From Parvularcula sp. (GTDB taxonomy: Bacteria > Pseudomonadota > Alphaproteobacteria > Caulobacterales > Parvularculaceae): a DNA stretch of 12,472 bases. Of this stretch, positions 1 through 6,336 are shown in pieces. The notes under the pieces were generated by a model that had not been told where the DNA came from, searched no databases, and worked only from the letters and a program-made list of their open reading frames with translations. A program made the translations under genes and the position numbers. The stretch's first letter is position 1, and each line of letters begins with the position of its first letter. The stretch lies in contig DNZB01000008.1 of assembly GCA_003506635.1 (NCBI GenBank), positions 1,984 to 14,455 of the forward strand. Direction: 5' to 3'.

Positions 1-362
1 TCCAGCGAATCGCCGACCGCGTTCAGGAAGCAGGAGATGGGAAGCCCCCGCGCCGCGCCGCCGTTCGACAGAACCGGCGTCGCCGGCATGAACCACATGC
101 GCGACATGTAATCATAGATGCGCTGGGCGTGGTCAGCGTCGTCGCCATAGGTCTTCGCAACCCGCGCGAACATGTCCTGATAGGTTTCCCCTTCGAGGAG
201 ATAGCGGTCATCGAGCGTCTTCTTGCCGAAATCGGTGATCAGCGCGTCGCGCGAATGGTCGAGCACGATGTCCCTGACGAGGCGCAGGTCCGGCCGGCGC
301 GGTTCGGGCGCTGAGGGCGCAGGGGTTTCGAGGAATTTCACGGTTTCCGTCGCAGCCGACAT
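1..362 (-). CDS. nrdA: Ribonucleoside-diphosphate reductase large (alpha) subunit, N-terminal part
   Basis: This is the 5' end of the class I ribonucleotide reductase catalytic subunit, which reduces ribonucleoside diphosphates to deoxyribonucleotides together with a radical-bearing NrdB subunit. The 120 visible codons start MSAATETVKFLETPAP and contain the family block ATPVLSNGG, then GLPISCFLN and GDSL. Cys111 in PISCFLN aligns with the N-terminal redox cysteine of the family (Cys225 of E. coli NrdA, from memory). It therefore lies about 114 residues earlier than in E. coli, so the N-terminal ATP-cone regulatory domain appears to be absent. The ATG has an AAAGGGG ribosome site about 9 bases upstream. 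The gene is cut by the left edge after 120 codons plus two bases; the C-terminal thiols and NrdB are not visible. The upstream region carries NrdR-box-like sites, which agrees with the identification. The family assignment is secure; the exact subclass is not. Confidence 0.93.
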   Translation of the reverse strand, partial: MSAATETVKFLETPAPSAPEPRRPDLRLVRDIVLDHSRDALITDFGKKTLDDRYLLEGETYQDMFARVAKTYGDDADHAQRIYDYMSRMWFMPATPVLSNGGAARGLPISCFLNAVGDSL

Positions 363-403
363 GTCGTTTCGCCCCTTTGATCGCTCGCCAATCCCTGCCC
401 GCC

Positions 404-426
404 CCCGGAGGTTTAGAGCCTCCGGG
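404..426 (-). other. Strong hairpin in nrdA leader
   Basis: CCCGGAGG and CCTCCGGG form a perfect 8-bp stem around a 7-base loop, about 40 bases upstream of the nrdA start codon and on its presumed transcript. It has no following T-tract, so it is not a classical terminator. It may affect transcript stability or translation. It is the strongest of several hairpins in this leader. Confidence 0.5.
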
Positions 427-565
427 TGGAGGCGCGCGCTTGCCCTTCGCCGGTTGCCCCGAAGGGACGGCCGGCCGTCAGGCGCCCGCGTCTTTTTCTG
501 TAGAATTCCCGCTTTTGCGGGGCCCGCGGCGGCGGATCGAGCCTGTCGATCAGAATCCGTCGCTG

Positions 566-581
566 ACACAAGATATGGTGC
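566..581 (-). promoter_or_regulatory. NrdR box (primary)
   Basis: The 16 bases ACACAAGATATGGTGC (plus strand) match about 13 of 16 positions of the NrdR box as I remember it (ACACWATATATWGTGT-like). NrdR is the ATP/dATP-sensing repressor of ribonucleotide reductase genes. The site lies upstream of nrdA, its expected target, and covers the -10 position of a candidate promoter. Binding is inferred. Confidence 0.68.
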
Positions 582-603
582 TACGGGCAGGCCGGACCGT
601 CAA
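573..603 (-). promoter_or_regulatory. Candidate nrdA promoter
   Basis: On the minus strand TTGACG (complement of 598-603) is a good -35 hexamer. A poor -10 candidate, CCATAT (573-578), follows at 19 bases, slightly long. Both hexamers overlap the two NrdR-like boxes, so repressor binding would block polymerase. The -10 is weak, so the exact start point is uncertain. Confidence 0.35.
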
Positions 604-611
604 TATGAAGT
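596..611 (-). promoter_or_regulatory. NrdR box (secondary, weak)
   Basis: ACCGTCAATATGAAGT matches roughly 9 of 16 consensus positions, including the central ATAT. Its ATAT core is 30 bases from that of the stronger box, close to three helical turns. NrdR sites usually come in pairs on one face of the helix. This copy would not stand alone; position and spacing are the main support. Confidence 0.42.
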
Positions 612-649
612 TACCAACAGGACAGAACTTTTTCGTTAAAAGAGTCTTA

Positions 650-674
650 AGTTATCGCACTGAGTGCGCTCTAA
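650..674 (-). terminator. Hairpin just past the end of the membrane-protein gene
   Basis: CGCAC-TGA-GTGCG (656-668) is a perfect 5-bp stem starting about 2 bases past the TAG stop at 671-673. It is flanked on both sides by CTTAAG sequences, giving a wider imperfect symmetry. On the minus strand a CTCTTTT run follows some 10-15 bases later. It could be a weak terminator insulating nrdA from the upstream gene, but the stem is short and the T-run distant. Confidence 0.25.
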
Positions 675-2167
675 TTCTTAAGCCAAGGAGGCGTTTCGCT
701 GCCCCCAAAGGCTTGTTTCGGGGAAGCATCAGCGCGCACATTTTTCGAAAATAATCCGCGGCGGGGCGGTTCGGCTGGCCCGGCGATGAATTTTGGCGGC
801 GCGCTGTCGAAATTCCGGGCGACGAATCGGGGTCCTTCCGGGGGCTTGCGCCAGTGGGGCTCCTCCGCGGCCGGCGTTTCGGCGAATCGGGCGCCGGTCT
901 TCGAGAAGATCTCCGCCCGCTTTTCGAGCGACAAGAGCGCGTCTGCGAACCGTTCGATCATCTCGCGCGGGCGCTCGGCCGCGGCGGTCAGCGCGCGGTT
1001 CTTGAGCCCGTTCGCCGCCGCATCGAGCCCGTAGCGGCGCAGCGCGCCGGCCGGGTCATCGGCGGCGATGATCTGCGCCGCCACCGGCCCCAGAAAATGC
1101 GGCGCGAAAATCGCCGCCGCCATCGTGACGGCGAAACTGACAATGCCGGGGCGCGCCGTTTCCGCCGCGATAAGCTCCGCGACGAAAGGCGGCGGCGACA
1201 GCAGCGCCGCCGGCCCGCTGATCGAAAAGAACAGCGCCGTGATCCCGATCGCGACGCCGAGAATCAGCATCGAAACGCGCCCGATGAACCGTGTCCCGGC
1301 CCCGAGGCGGTGGCTTGCCTCGCGCGCAACAAGGCCGCCAAGCACCCGGCAGCGATAGCCGTCGCCTTCGGCGCCGATCACTGGCGCCTGCTCGAAAAAG
1401 CGCAGCCCGGCCAGCGTCGTCATCCGCGCCCGCGCGGCGGCCGAAATCGCGACCGGCAAATCGGCAGCGGCGTTCAATTGCATCGCGCCGCGCTGTTCGA
1501 GGAGGCGGTCGCGGAGCCGGTTCGTCGTTTGTGCAACGAGCGATTCAAGATCGGCCGCAAAGTGCGCGAACCGCGTTTTCGCGGCGCCGCCGGCCCCGTC
1601 CGCCGCAGCCCCCGCCGCCAGGGCGCCGATAAGGCCGATGAAGGCGTAAAGCGCCGCGTAAGAATAGGGCGCCGGGTCAAGCTTTGACGCGAGCTTCCAC
1701 GAAAGGCCCGCCGCGAAAAGGACGAGTCCCAGCATGATGACGCCGCGCAACACCGCCGAAACGCCGTAGATCGCGTTCGCTTCCATCTGATCGACAAGGC
1801 TCGCCGCCAGCTTGCCGCCTAGCGCTTGCGCCTTGTCGGCCGCTGCGACGTCAAGTTCGCCCGCTTCCTGCCGCAGCTCTTCGGAGACGAGGTCGTAATG
1901 CGCCGCGCCGCCGCTATCCAGGCTCGCCCCGTCGGCTGTGTGCCGCGGCGCGGGGAAAAGCTTTTCGGGATCGGGGACGCCCAAGGCCGCCTCCGCCGCG
2001 GCCTTCGGTTTCCTGCGGCCCCGGCCGGCGAGCAATTTGGCGATGCGGACGAGAAGGCCCGGCGGGCGATCGCCCAAGACCGGAACCGCTGATGGCGCGG
2101 GCGTGCGCACGTCCGCCCCAAAGGCCGGCCGCGTCGCCATATCCTGTTCCGGAGGTTCCACCGTCAT
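671..2167 (-). CDS. Hypothetical four-helix inner-membrane protein
   Basis: A 498-residue protein I do not recognise. Residues 1-130 are soluble, rich in Ala/Pro, with a basic patch near 50-56 (GRRKPK). Two hydrophobic segments follow at about 134-157 and 169-189, then a soluble stretch of about 100 residues with helical, charged character (AHFAADLESL, TTNRLRDRLLEQRG). Two more hydrophobic segments lie at about 294-316 and 341-366. The C-terminal 130 residues are soluble, Pro-rich and charged, ending in WLKN. No signal peptide or catalytic motif is seen. The symmetric plan (helix pair, soluble domain, helix pair) suggests a scaffold or envelope-associated role, but no function can be assigned. 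The ATG at 2167 is preceded by GAGGGG at a short spacing. It is transcribed in the same direction as nrdA, 308 bases upstream of it, but nrdA appears to have its own promoter. It is divergent from the esterase gene. Confidence 0.8.
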   Translation of the reverse strand: MTVEPPEQDMATRPAFGADVRTPAPSAVPVLGDRPPGLLVRIAKLLAGRGRRKPKAAAEAALGVPDPEKLFPAPRHTADGASLDSGGAAHYDLVSEELRQEAGELDVAAADKAQALGGKLAASLVDQMEANAIYGVSAVLRGVIMLGLVLFAAGLSWKLASKLDPAPYSYAALYAFIGLIGALAAGAAADGAGGAAKTRFAHFAADLESLVAQTTNRLRDRLLEQRGAMQLNAAADLPVAISAAARARMTTLAGLRFFEQAPVIGAEGDGYRCRVLGGLVAREASHRLGAGTRFIGRVSMLILGVAIGITALFFSISGPAALLSPPPFVAELIAAETARPGIVSFAVTMAAAIFAPHFLGPVAAQIIAADDPAGALRRYGLDAAANGLKNRALTAAAERPREMIERFADALLSLEKRAEIFSKTGARFAETPAAEEPHWRKPPEGPRFVARNFDSAPPKFIAGPAEPPRRGLFSKNVRADASPKQAFGGSETPPWLKN

Positions 2168-2316
2168 GACCCCTCATCCCCGCCCGCGATGGTAGCGGAA
2201 ATGATGACACAGGGAAAATGGTCTGTGGGGTGGGAGAACCCCTTCTACTCTTTGCCTCCCCCTTGCCGATCTATCGCCGGCCGGGAACAAGAGAGCGCCG
2301 CCGCCGGGACCTCTTC

Positions 2317-3537
2317 ATGCGCTTTGTCGCCGCCGCCCTACTCCTCCTCGCCGCCTGCGCTCCCGAAGCGGCGCCGCCCGCCGCTTGTTGCACCGCGACC
2401 ATCACCGCGGTCGTCCCCGCGGGGGCGCCCGCCGTCTACCTGACCGGAAATCTTGCCGGGCTTGGGCCCTGGAGGCCGGACGCCCTCTTGATGGAGGGCG
2501 AAGGGTCAGAGCGCGTCGCGCGCGTGACGGCGCCAAGGGGGAGCGTCCTTGAATACAAATTCACGCTCGGATCGTGGGAGCGCGAGGCGCTGGGGCCTTC
2601 CGGCATGGTGATGGCGAATTTCCGCCTTGCGATGGAGGACAACGTGTCCGCGCGCCACGAGATCGTCGACTTCAAGAAGGACGTGAAGGAATACATCGCC
2701 GACTGGAAAGGGTCGGGCGTCAAGGGAACGCTTCGCTACTGGACGGACGTCGCCTCGCGATTCTTGAGCGAAAAGCGCCACGTCTCGATCTGGCTTCCGC
2801 CCGGATATGATCAGGACACGGAGCGACGCTACAAGGTCCTCTACATGTCGGACGGGCAGAACCTCTTTGACCCGCGCATCGCCAATACCGGCGTCGACTG
2901 GGGCGTCGATGAGGCGTTGACCGCCCTGGTCGAGGAAGGCGCGATCGAGCCCGTCATCGTCGTCGGCGTCTGGTCGAGCGCGATGCGGGGCCCGGAATAT
3001 TCGCCCTGGCATCGCGCGCCCGATTACGCGCGCTTCCTGATTGAGGAGCTCATGCCCCGGGTGAACGCGGAATACCGGACGCTGACCGGTCCGCCGAACA
3101 CCGCGCATATGGGCTCGTCGATGGGCGGGCTCCTCTCCTTCTATCTTGCGACGAAACACGCTGAGACCTTCGGCGCCTGCGGTTGCATCTCGACGCATCT
3201 TCCGCTTTCCGAGGCGGTGGCGGCGCGCTATTTCCCGATGGGCGAAGGGGACAAGGCGCCCGGCGCCGCGCCGGATGAGACGCCCTATGTCCTGAAAGAC
3301 CTCGATGCCGGTCTGACGATTCCCCGCGGCGCGCGCTTCTGGTTCGACTATGGAACGCAAGGTCTCGACGCGGACTACGCGCCCCTTCATGCAAAGCTGC
3401 GCGCGGCGTTGATCGAAAAGGGCCTTGTCGAGGACGATGACTTCGTCATCCGCGCCTATGAGGGCGCCGACCACAACGAAACCTCGTGGCGCGCCCGGCT
3501 TAAGGACCCGTTGCGCTTTCTTTACGGAAAGGGTTGA
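2317..3537 (+). CDS. Esterase-D-family lipoprotein with CBM20-like N-terminal domain
   Basis: A 406-residue alpha/beta-hydrolase-fold esterase (PF00756 type, related to enterochelin and feruloyl esterases) predicted to be a lipoprotein. The chosen ATG gives MRFVAAALLLLAAC, a short signal peptide whose lipobox LAAC makes Cys14 the lipidated residue; GGGA lies 7 bases upstream. An in-frame ATG at 2218 would bury this signal behind 33 unlikely residues. Residues about 26-115 resemble a starch-binding CBM20 fold (VYLTGNLAGLGPW, then LEYKFTLGSWE). The catalytic domain has GSSMG with nucleophile Ser268, an Asp in FDYGTQGLD (344 or 351) and His386 in ADHNETSW. CBM plus esterase suggests a carbohydrate-linked ester or polysaccharide surface as substrate, but the true substrate is unknown. 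The next gene starts 53 bases downstream on the same strand, so the two are probably co-transcribed. Confidence 0.85.
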   Translation: MRFVAAALLLLAACAPEAAPPAACCTATITAVVPAGAPAVYLTGNLAGLGPWRPDALLMEGEGSERVARVTAPRGSVLEYKFTLGSWEREALGPSGMVMANFRLAMEDNVSARHEIVDFKKDVKEYIADWKGSGVKGTLRYWTDVASRFLSEKRHVSIWLPPGYDQDTERRYKVLYMSDGQNLFDPRIANTGVDWGVDEALTALVEEGAIEPVIVVGVWSSAMRGPEYSPWHRAPDYARFLIEELMPRVNAEYRTLTGPPNTAHMGSSMGGLLSFYLATKHAETFGACGCISTHLPLSEAVAARYFPMGEGDKAPGAAPDETPYVLKDLDAGLTIPRGARFWFDYGTQGLDADYAPLHAKLRAALIEKGLVEDDDFVIRAYEGADHNETSWRARLKDPLRFLYGKG

Positions 3538-3590
3538 TAGCGCGATATTCCGTAAGCGGTCGCCTGCGGGGCGGTTTGAGGTTGGGTTCA

Positions 3591-4832
3591 ATGCGTCTTG
3601 TCATGGCGGCCGCTGCGGCGCTTGCCGGATTCCACACAGCGGCTCTTGCGCAGGAAACCGCGCCGCCTGTTTCGCTCATTCCCGACGCCGCCGCCGATAT
3701 GACCGAGGCGGCCCGCCTTGAAGAGTTCGAGGCGCTGCTCGATGCGGCGTTCGCGACCGGCGACTTCGTCGGCCTTTCCGTCGCAATCGTGCGCGGCGGC
3801 CAGACGCGATTCCTGAAATCCTGGGGCGTCACGGAAATCGGCGGCGCGCCGGTGACGCCCGACACGGTCTTCCGCATCGGCTCTCTGTCGAAGGGCTTCA
3901 CCGCCGCTCTCGCCGGCAAGGCGATGAGCGAGGGGCTGCTTTCCCCGTCCGATCCGGCGACCTCGTTCGTCCCTTCCCTGAAACTCGCCGGCGGAGCGGA
4001 AAAATCGCTCCAGCTCGGCCACCTCCTCAGCCATCAGACCGGCTTGCCGCCGAACGCCTACGACAATCTTCTGGAAGAGGGGGCGCCGGTCGCCGACATC
4101 TATCCGAAATATCGCGGCGTGAAGCTCATCTGCCCGGTCGGGGGCTGCTACGCCTACCAGAACATCGCCTTCGACGCGGCTCGCCACGCCATTTCCTCCG
4201 CCTACGGGGAATCGTTCGAATTCGCTCTGCGAAAGCGCCTGTTCGACCCCTTGGGAATGAAAAGCGCCTCCGTCGACGAGGCTGGACTTTATGCGACAGG
4301 AAACTGGGCGCGCCCGCATGTGCGCGACCGCATCAAGGGCGAGGAGGACGCCTTCGGCCCGTGGCGGGGGACGGCGATCAAGCCCGCTTATTGGCGCGTG
4401 CCGGCGGCGGGCGGCGTCAATGCTTCGGCCCGCGACATGGCCGAATGGCTGAAAGCGGCGTTGGGCCATGCGCCCGCGGTGCTGCCGCGCGAAACGCTGG
4501 ACCTCATTTTCACGCCGCGCACCGTCTCTCCCGGCGAGAACGTCCGCATGCGGAGCGTGTCGCCGCGCTTCAAGGCGGCGCAATACGCTTTCGGCTGGCG
4601 GCGCTACGCTTATGAGGGCGTTCCCCTGATCGCCCATTCCGGCACGGTCGAGGGCTACGCCGCGCAGATCGCGTTTCTGCCGGACCGGGACGTCGGCATC
4701 GTCATCCTGTCGAATGCGCGCTCAAAGCGGCTGTGGCGCATCCTGCCCTCGTTTCTCGATCGCGAGCTCGGCCTGACGCGCGAGGACTGGCTTGCGCTGA
4801 ACGACAACGCCGCTACCGCCGGATCGAAATAG
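3591..4832 (+). CDS. Periplasmic serine hydrolase, beta-lactamase (class C/CubicO) family
   Basis: A 413-residue member of the penicillin-binding / class C beta-lactamase superfamily (PF00144). It has all three active-site elements: SLSK (Ser98 nucleophile, Lys101), YQN (Tyr189, Asn191) and HSG (349-351), the last replacing the KTG of true beta-lactamases. HSG is usual in the esterase/peptidase-like branch, so beta-lactam resistance should not be assumed. The N-terminus MRLVMAAAAALAGFHTAALA with cleavage before QE is a Sec signal peptide, placing the enzyme in the periplasm. The ATG at 3591 has a GAGG about 12 bases upstream. A TTG at 3534 overlaps the TGA of the esterase gene and would add 19 residues with several arginines; it is possible through translational coupling but less likely. 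Its partner upstream is the lipoprotein esterase. It converges on the TolC-type gene downstream. Confidence 0.87.
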   Translation: MRLVMAAAAALAGFHTAALAQETAPPVSLIPDAAADMTEAARLEEFEALLDAAFATGDFVGLSVAIVRGGQTRFLKSWGVTEIGGAPVTPDTVFRIGSLSKGFTAALAGKAMSEGLLSPSDPATSFVPSLKLAGGAEKSLQLGHLLSHQTGLPPNAYDNLLEEGAPVADIYPKYRGVKLICPVGGCYAYQNIAFDAARHAISSAYGESFEFALRKRLFDPLGMKSASVDEAGLYATGNWARPHVRDRIKGEEDAFGPWRGTAIKPAYWRVPAAGGVNASARDMAEWLKAALGHAPAVLPRETLDLIFTPRTVSPGENVRMRSVSPRFKAAQYAFGWRRYAYEGVPLIAHSGTVEGYAAQIAFLPDRDVGIVILSNARSKRLWRILPSFLDRELGLTREDWLALNDNAATAGSK

Positions 4833-4860
4833 CGCGAGGCTGCTGCCTGACCGGTCGTTC

Positions 4861-4881
4861 CTCGCCCTCCCTTTGGGCGGG
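4861..4881. terminator. Possible bidirectional terminator between convergent genes
   Basis: CGCCC (4863-4867) pairs with GGGCG (4875-4879), extendable by one wobble and one G-C pair, in the 76-base gap between two converging genes. A palindromic GGCGATCGCC follows at 4881-4890. There is no strong T-run on either side, so the call rests on position and stem only. Confidence 0.25.
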
Positions 4882-4908
4882 GCGATCGCCTGAAGCGCGT
4901 TCTGGCGA

Positions 4909-6336
4909 TCACCGAGCAGTCACTGATTCGCCGAGCCCCAGCGCCTCAAGATCAAGCGCGGTCGCGCTGTAATTCGCCTGCGCGATGCGCGCCTTGAGCG
5001 CCGCGAGATAAAAGCGGATGCGCGCGTCGGCCGCTGTCTCCTCGCGAATGTTGACGAGGAAGAAGTCGCTGGCGCCGCTGGCGAAGCGTTCGCGTTCGGC
5101 GCGTTCCATCGTCTCTGACTGATCAACTTCCTGCGCCGCGACGCCGACGAGCGCCGACGAGGCGTGCAAGTCGAGAAGGATGTTGCGAAAGTCGATTTCA
5201 AGCTGGTCCTCAACGCGGCGTCGGCGCTGTTCCAGCGCTTCCAGCTCGGCCTCGGCGCGGCGGAGTTTTGCGCGCGCCTCGCGCCGCTGGATCGGCACGG
5301 TGAATTTGAGGCCGATGACCGCGTCCGTCGCATCGCGCGAGGCGCCGCCTTCGGCGATGTCGCCGACATCGGCGGAGACTTCCGCGAGCGCCTCCAGCCG
5401 GGGAAGCAGCGCGTTCTTGCCGAGCGCGACGCGGCGTTCGGCGCGCGCCAGCGCCACGCCGAGCGCCTTGAGTTCCGGGCGCGCGTCGATGAGGCCCGCA
5501 AGATCGCCGGCGGGCGCCGCTTCAGGCGGGGGCGCCGTCAACAGCCCGGCCGGCGGCAGCTGATCGCGCGCGGGCGTCAGCGGTTCGCCGCCGGGGTCGC
5601 GATAATAGAAGGAAAGGTCGTTCGTCGCCGCGAGAAATTCGCGCTCCGCCTCGGTGACAAGGCGCCGGCGCCGCGCGATGTTCTGCAGATTCTCGGTGAG
5701 GAAAATCCGCGCGCGCGCGCCGGCGCGCACCTGTTGTTCAAGGCCGGACTGGCGCCCTTGCGCGATCTTGAAAAGCTCCTCGTAGACGGCGAGCTGGCGC
5801 CCCGCCGCCACCCAGCGCCAATAGGCGCCGAGCGATTTGTGCTGCACGCCGATCTGGGTAAGGAGAAGATCGAGCTCGGCTTCTTCCACAGCGAGCCTTG
5901 CGTCCGTGACGCGAAAGCGCCGCTCGTCGATGTCGCGGTCGCGCAGCAGAGAAAAAACCGCGCCGATCTTGAATTCACCGCCGGCGTTGGTGAAGCGGAT
6001 ATCCTCATAGACCGGGAACGTCCCGTCGGAAACGCGATAGCCGCCATAGACGCTCGCTCCAAGCGGCGCGAGCTGCTGACGCACGCGCGCGGCGGTCTCG
6101 CGGCCGTTGTAAAAGCCTGACGCGTACTGCTTTCCCTCCGTCTCGAACACGAGGTCGAAGGCGCCGCGCGCCTCTTCAACGCCGCTTTCGGCGGCCCGCC
6201 TCTTCGCGAGACCTTCGAGAACGTCGGGAAAATGCCGGGCCGAGGCGGCGAGCACCTCCTCCGGCCCCAGATGATCTTGCGCCGCCGCCGCTTCCGCAAA
6301 CAGGGCCGCGGCGATGATGGTAAAGATACGGATCAT
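4909..6336 (-). CDS. TolC-family outer-membrane channel protein
   Basis: A 475-residue outer-membrane efflux protein (OEP/TolC type) that would form the outer-membrane and periplasmic tunnel of a tripartite exporter. MIRIFTIIAAALFAEAAAA is a Sec signal peptide, with cleavage before QD. Two long helical repeats follow, about 30-240 and 280-470, with family landmarks in the second: KNALLPRLEA, then GLKFTVPIQRREARAKLRRA leading into a coiled-coil AEAELEALEQRRRR. The linker near 245-280 is rich in Pro and Ala. Length is normal for the family. It is the last gene of the ABC-HlyD-TolC operon; its ATG overlaps the stop of the adaptor gene by four bases (ATGA), indicating translational coupling. No defects are seen. 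Confidence 0.88.
   Translation of the reverse strand: MIRIFTIIAAALFAEAAAAQDHLGPEEVLAASARHFPDVLEGLAKRRAAESGVEEARGAFDLVFETEGKQYASGFYNGRETAARVRQQLAPLGASVYGGYRVSDGTFPVYEDIRFTNAGGEFKIGAVFSLLRDRDIDERRFRVTDARLAVEEAELDLLLTQIGVQHKSLGAYWRWVAAGRQLAVYEELFKIAQGRQSGLEQQVRAGARARIFLTENLQNIARRRRLVTEAEREFLAATNDLSFYYRDPGGEPLTPARDQLPPAGLLTAPPPEAAPAGDLAGLIDARPELKALGVALARAERRVALGKNALLPRLEALAEVSADVGDIAEGGASRDATDAVIGLKFTVPIQRREARAKLRRAEAELEALEQRRRRVEDQLEIDFRNILLDLHASSALVGVAAQEVDQSETMERAERERFASGASDFFLVNIREETAADARIRFYLAALKARIAQANYSATALDLEALGLGESVTAR

Larger units (their letters stand above)
363..670 (-). other. nrdA upstream region and structured 5' leader (no gene)
   Basis: These 308 bases hold no credible gene; the open frames crossing them are GC-driven shadows. 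Reading towards nrdA, the far part (about 600-670) is AT-rich against a GC-rich background, as expected for a promoter. The middle (566-611) has the NrdR-like boxes. The near part (about 400-525) contains four strong stem-loops or palindromes: CCCGC/GCGGG at 508-521, a 14-base perfect palindrome at 466-479, CCCTTCG/CGAAGGG at 443-466, and CCCGGAGG/CCTCCGGG at 404-426. If transcription starts near 565, the nrdA leader would be about 200 nt and highly folded. I do not recognise a known riboswitch class. Confidence 0.6.

Noticed and set aside
400..560. Cobalamin riboswitch in the nrdA leader
   Set aside because: No B12-box (GCCAGGAGACCTGCC-like) or matching core is found on the nrdA strand; hairpins alone are not enough.
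625..638. LexA-like SOS box (GAAC...GTTA)
   Set aside because: The spacing is 6 rather than 7 and the second half-site does not match GTTC.
2506..3591. Long minus-strand open frame (361 codons) opposite the esterase gene
   Set aside because: It is antisense to a gene with clear catalytic motifs, is very rich in Arg and Asp/His as GC-driven shadows are, and shows no family motif.
3588..4637. Long minus-strand open frame opposite the serine hydrolase gene
   Set aside because: Shadow of the beta-lactamase-fold gene; composition is Arg/Gly/His-rich and no domain is recognisable.
3591..4832. True beta-lactamase resistance gene
   Set aside because: The third motif is HSG rather than KTG and the context is an esterase operon; the family is mostly esterases and peptidases, so resistance is not supported.
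5164..6120. Plus-strand open frame opposite the TolC-type gene
   Set aside because: Antisense shadow; the minus-strand frame has a signal peptide, family motifs and operon coupling.
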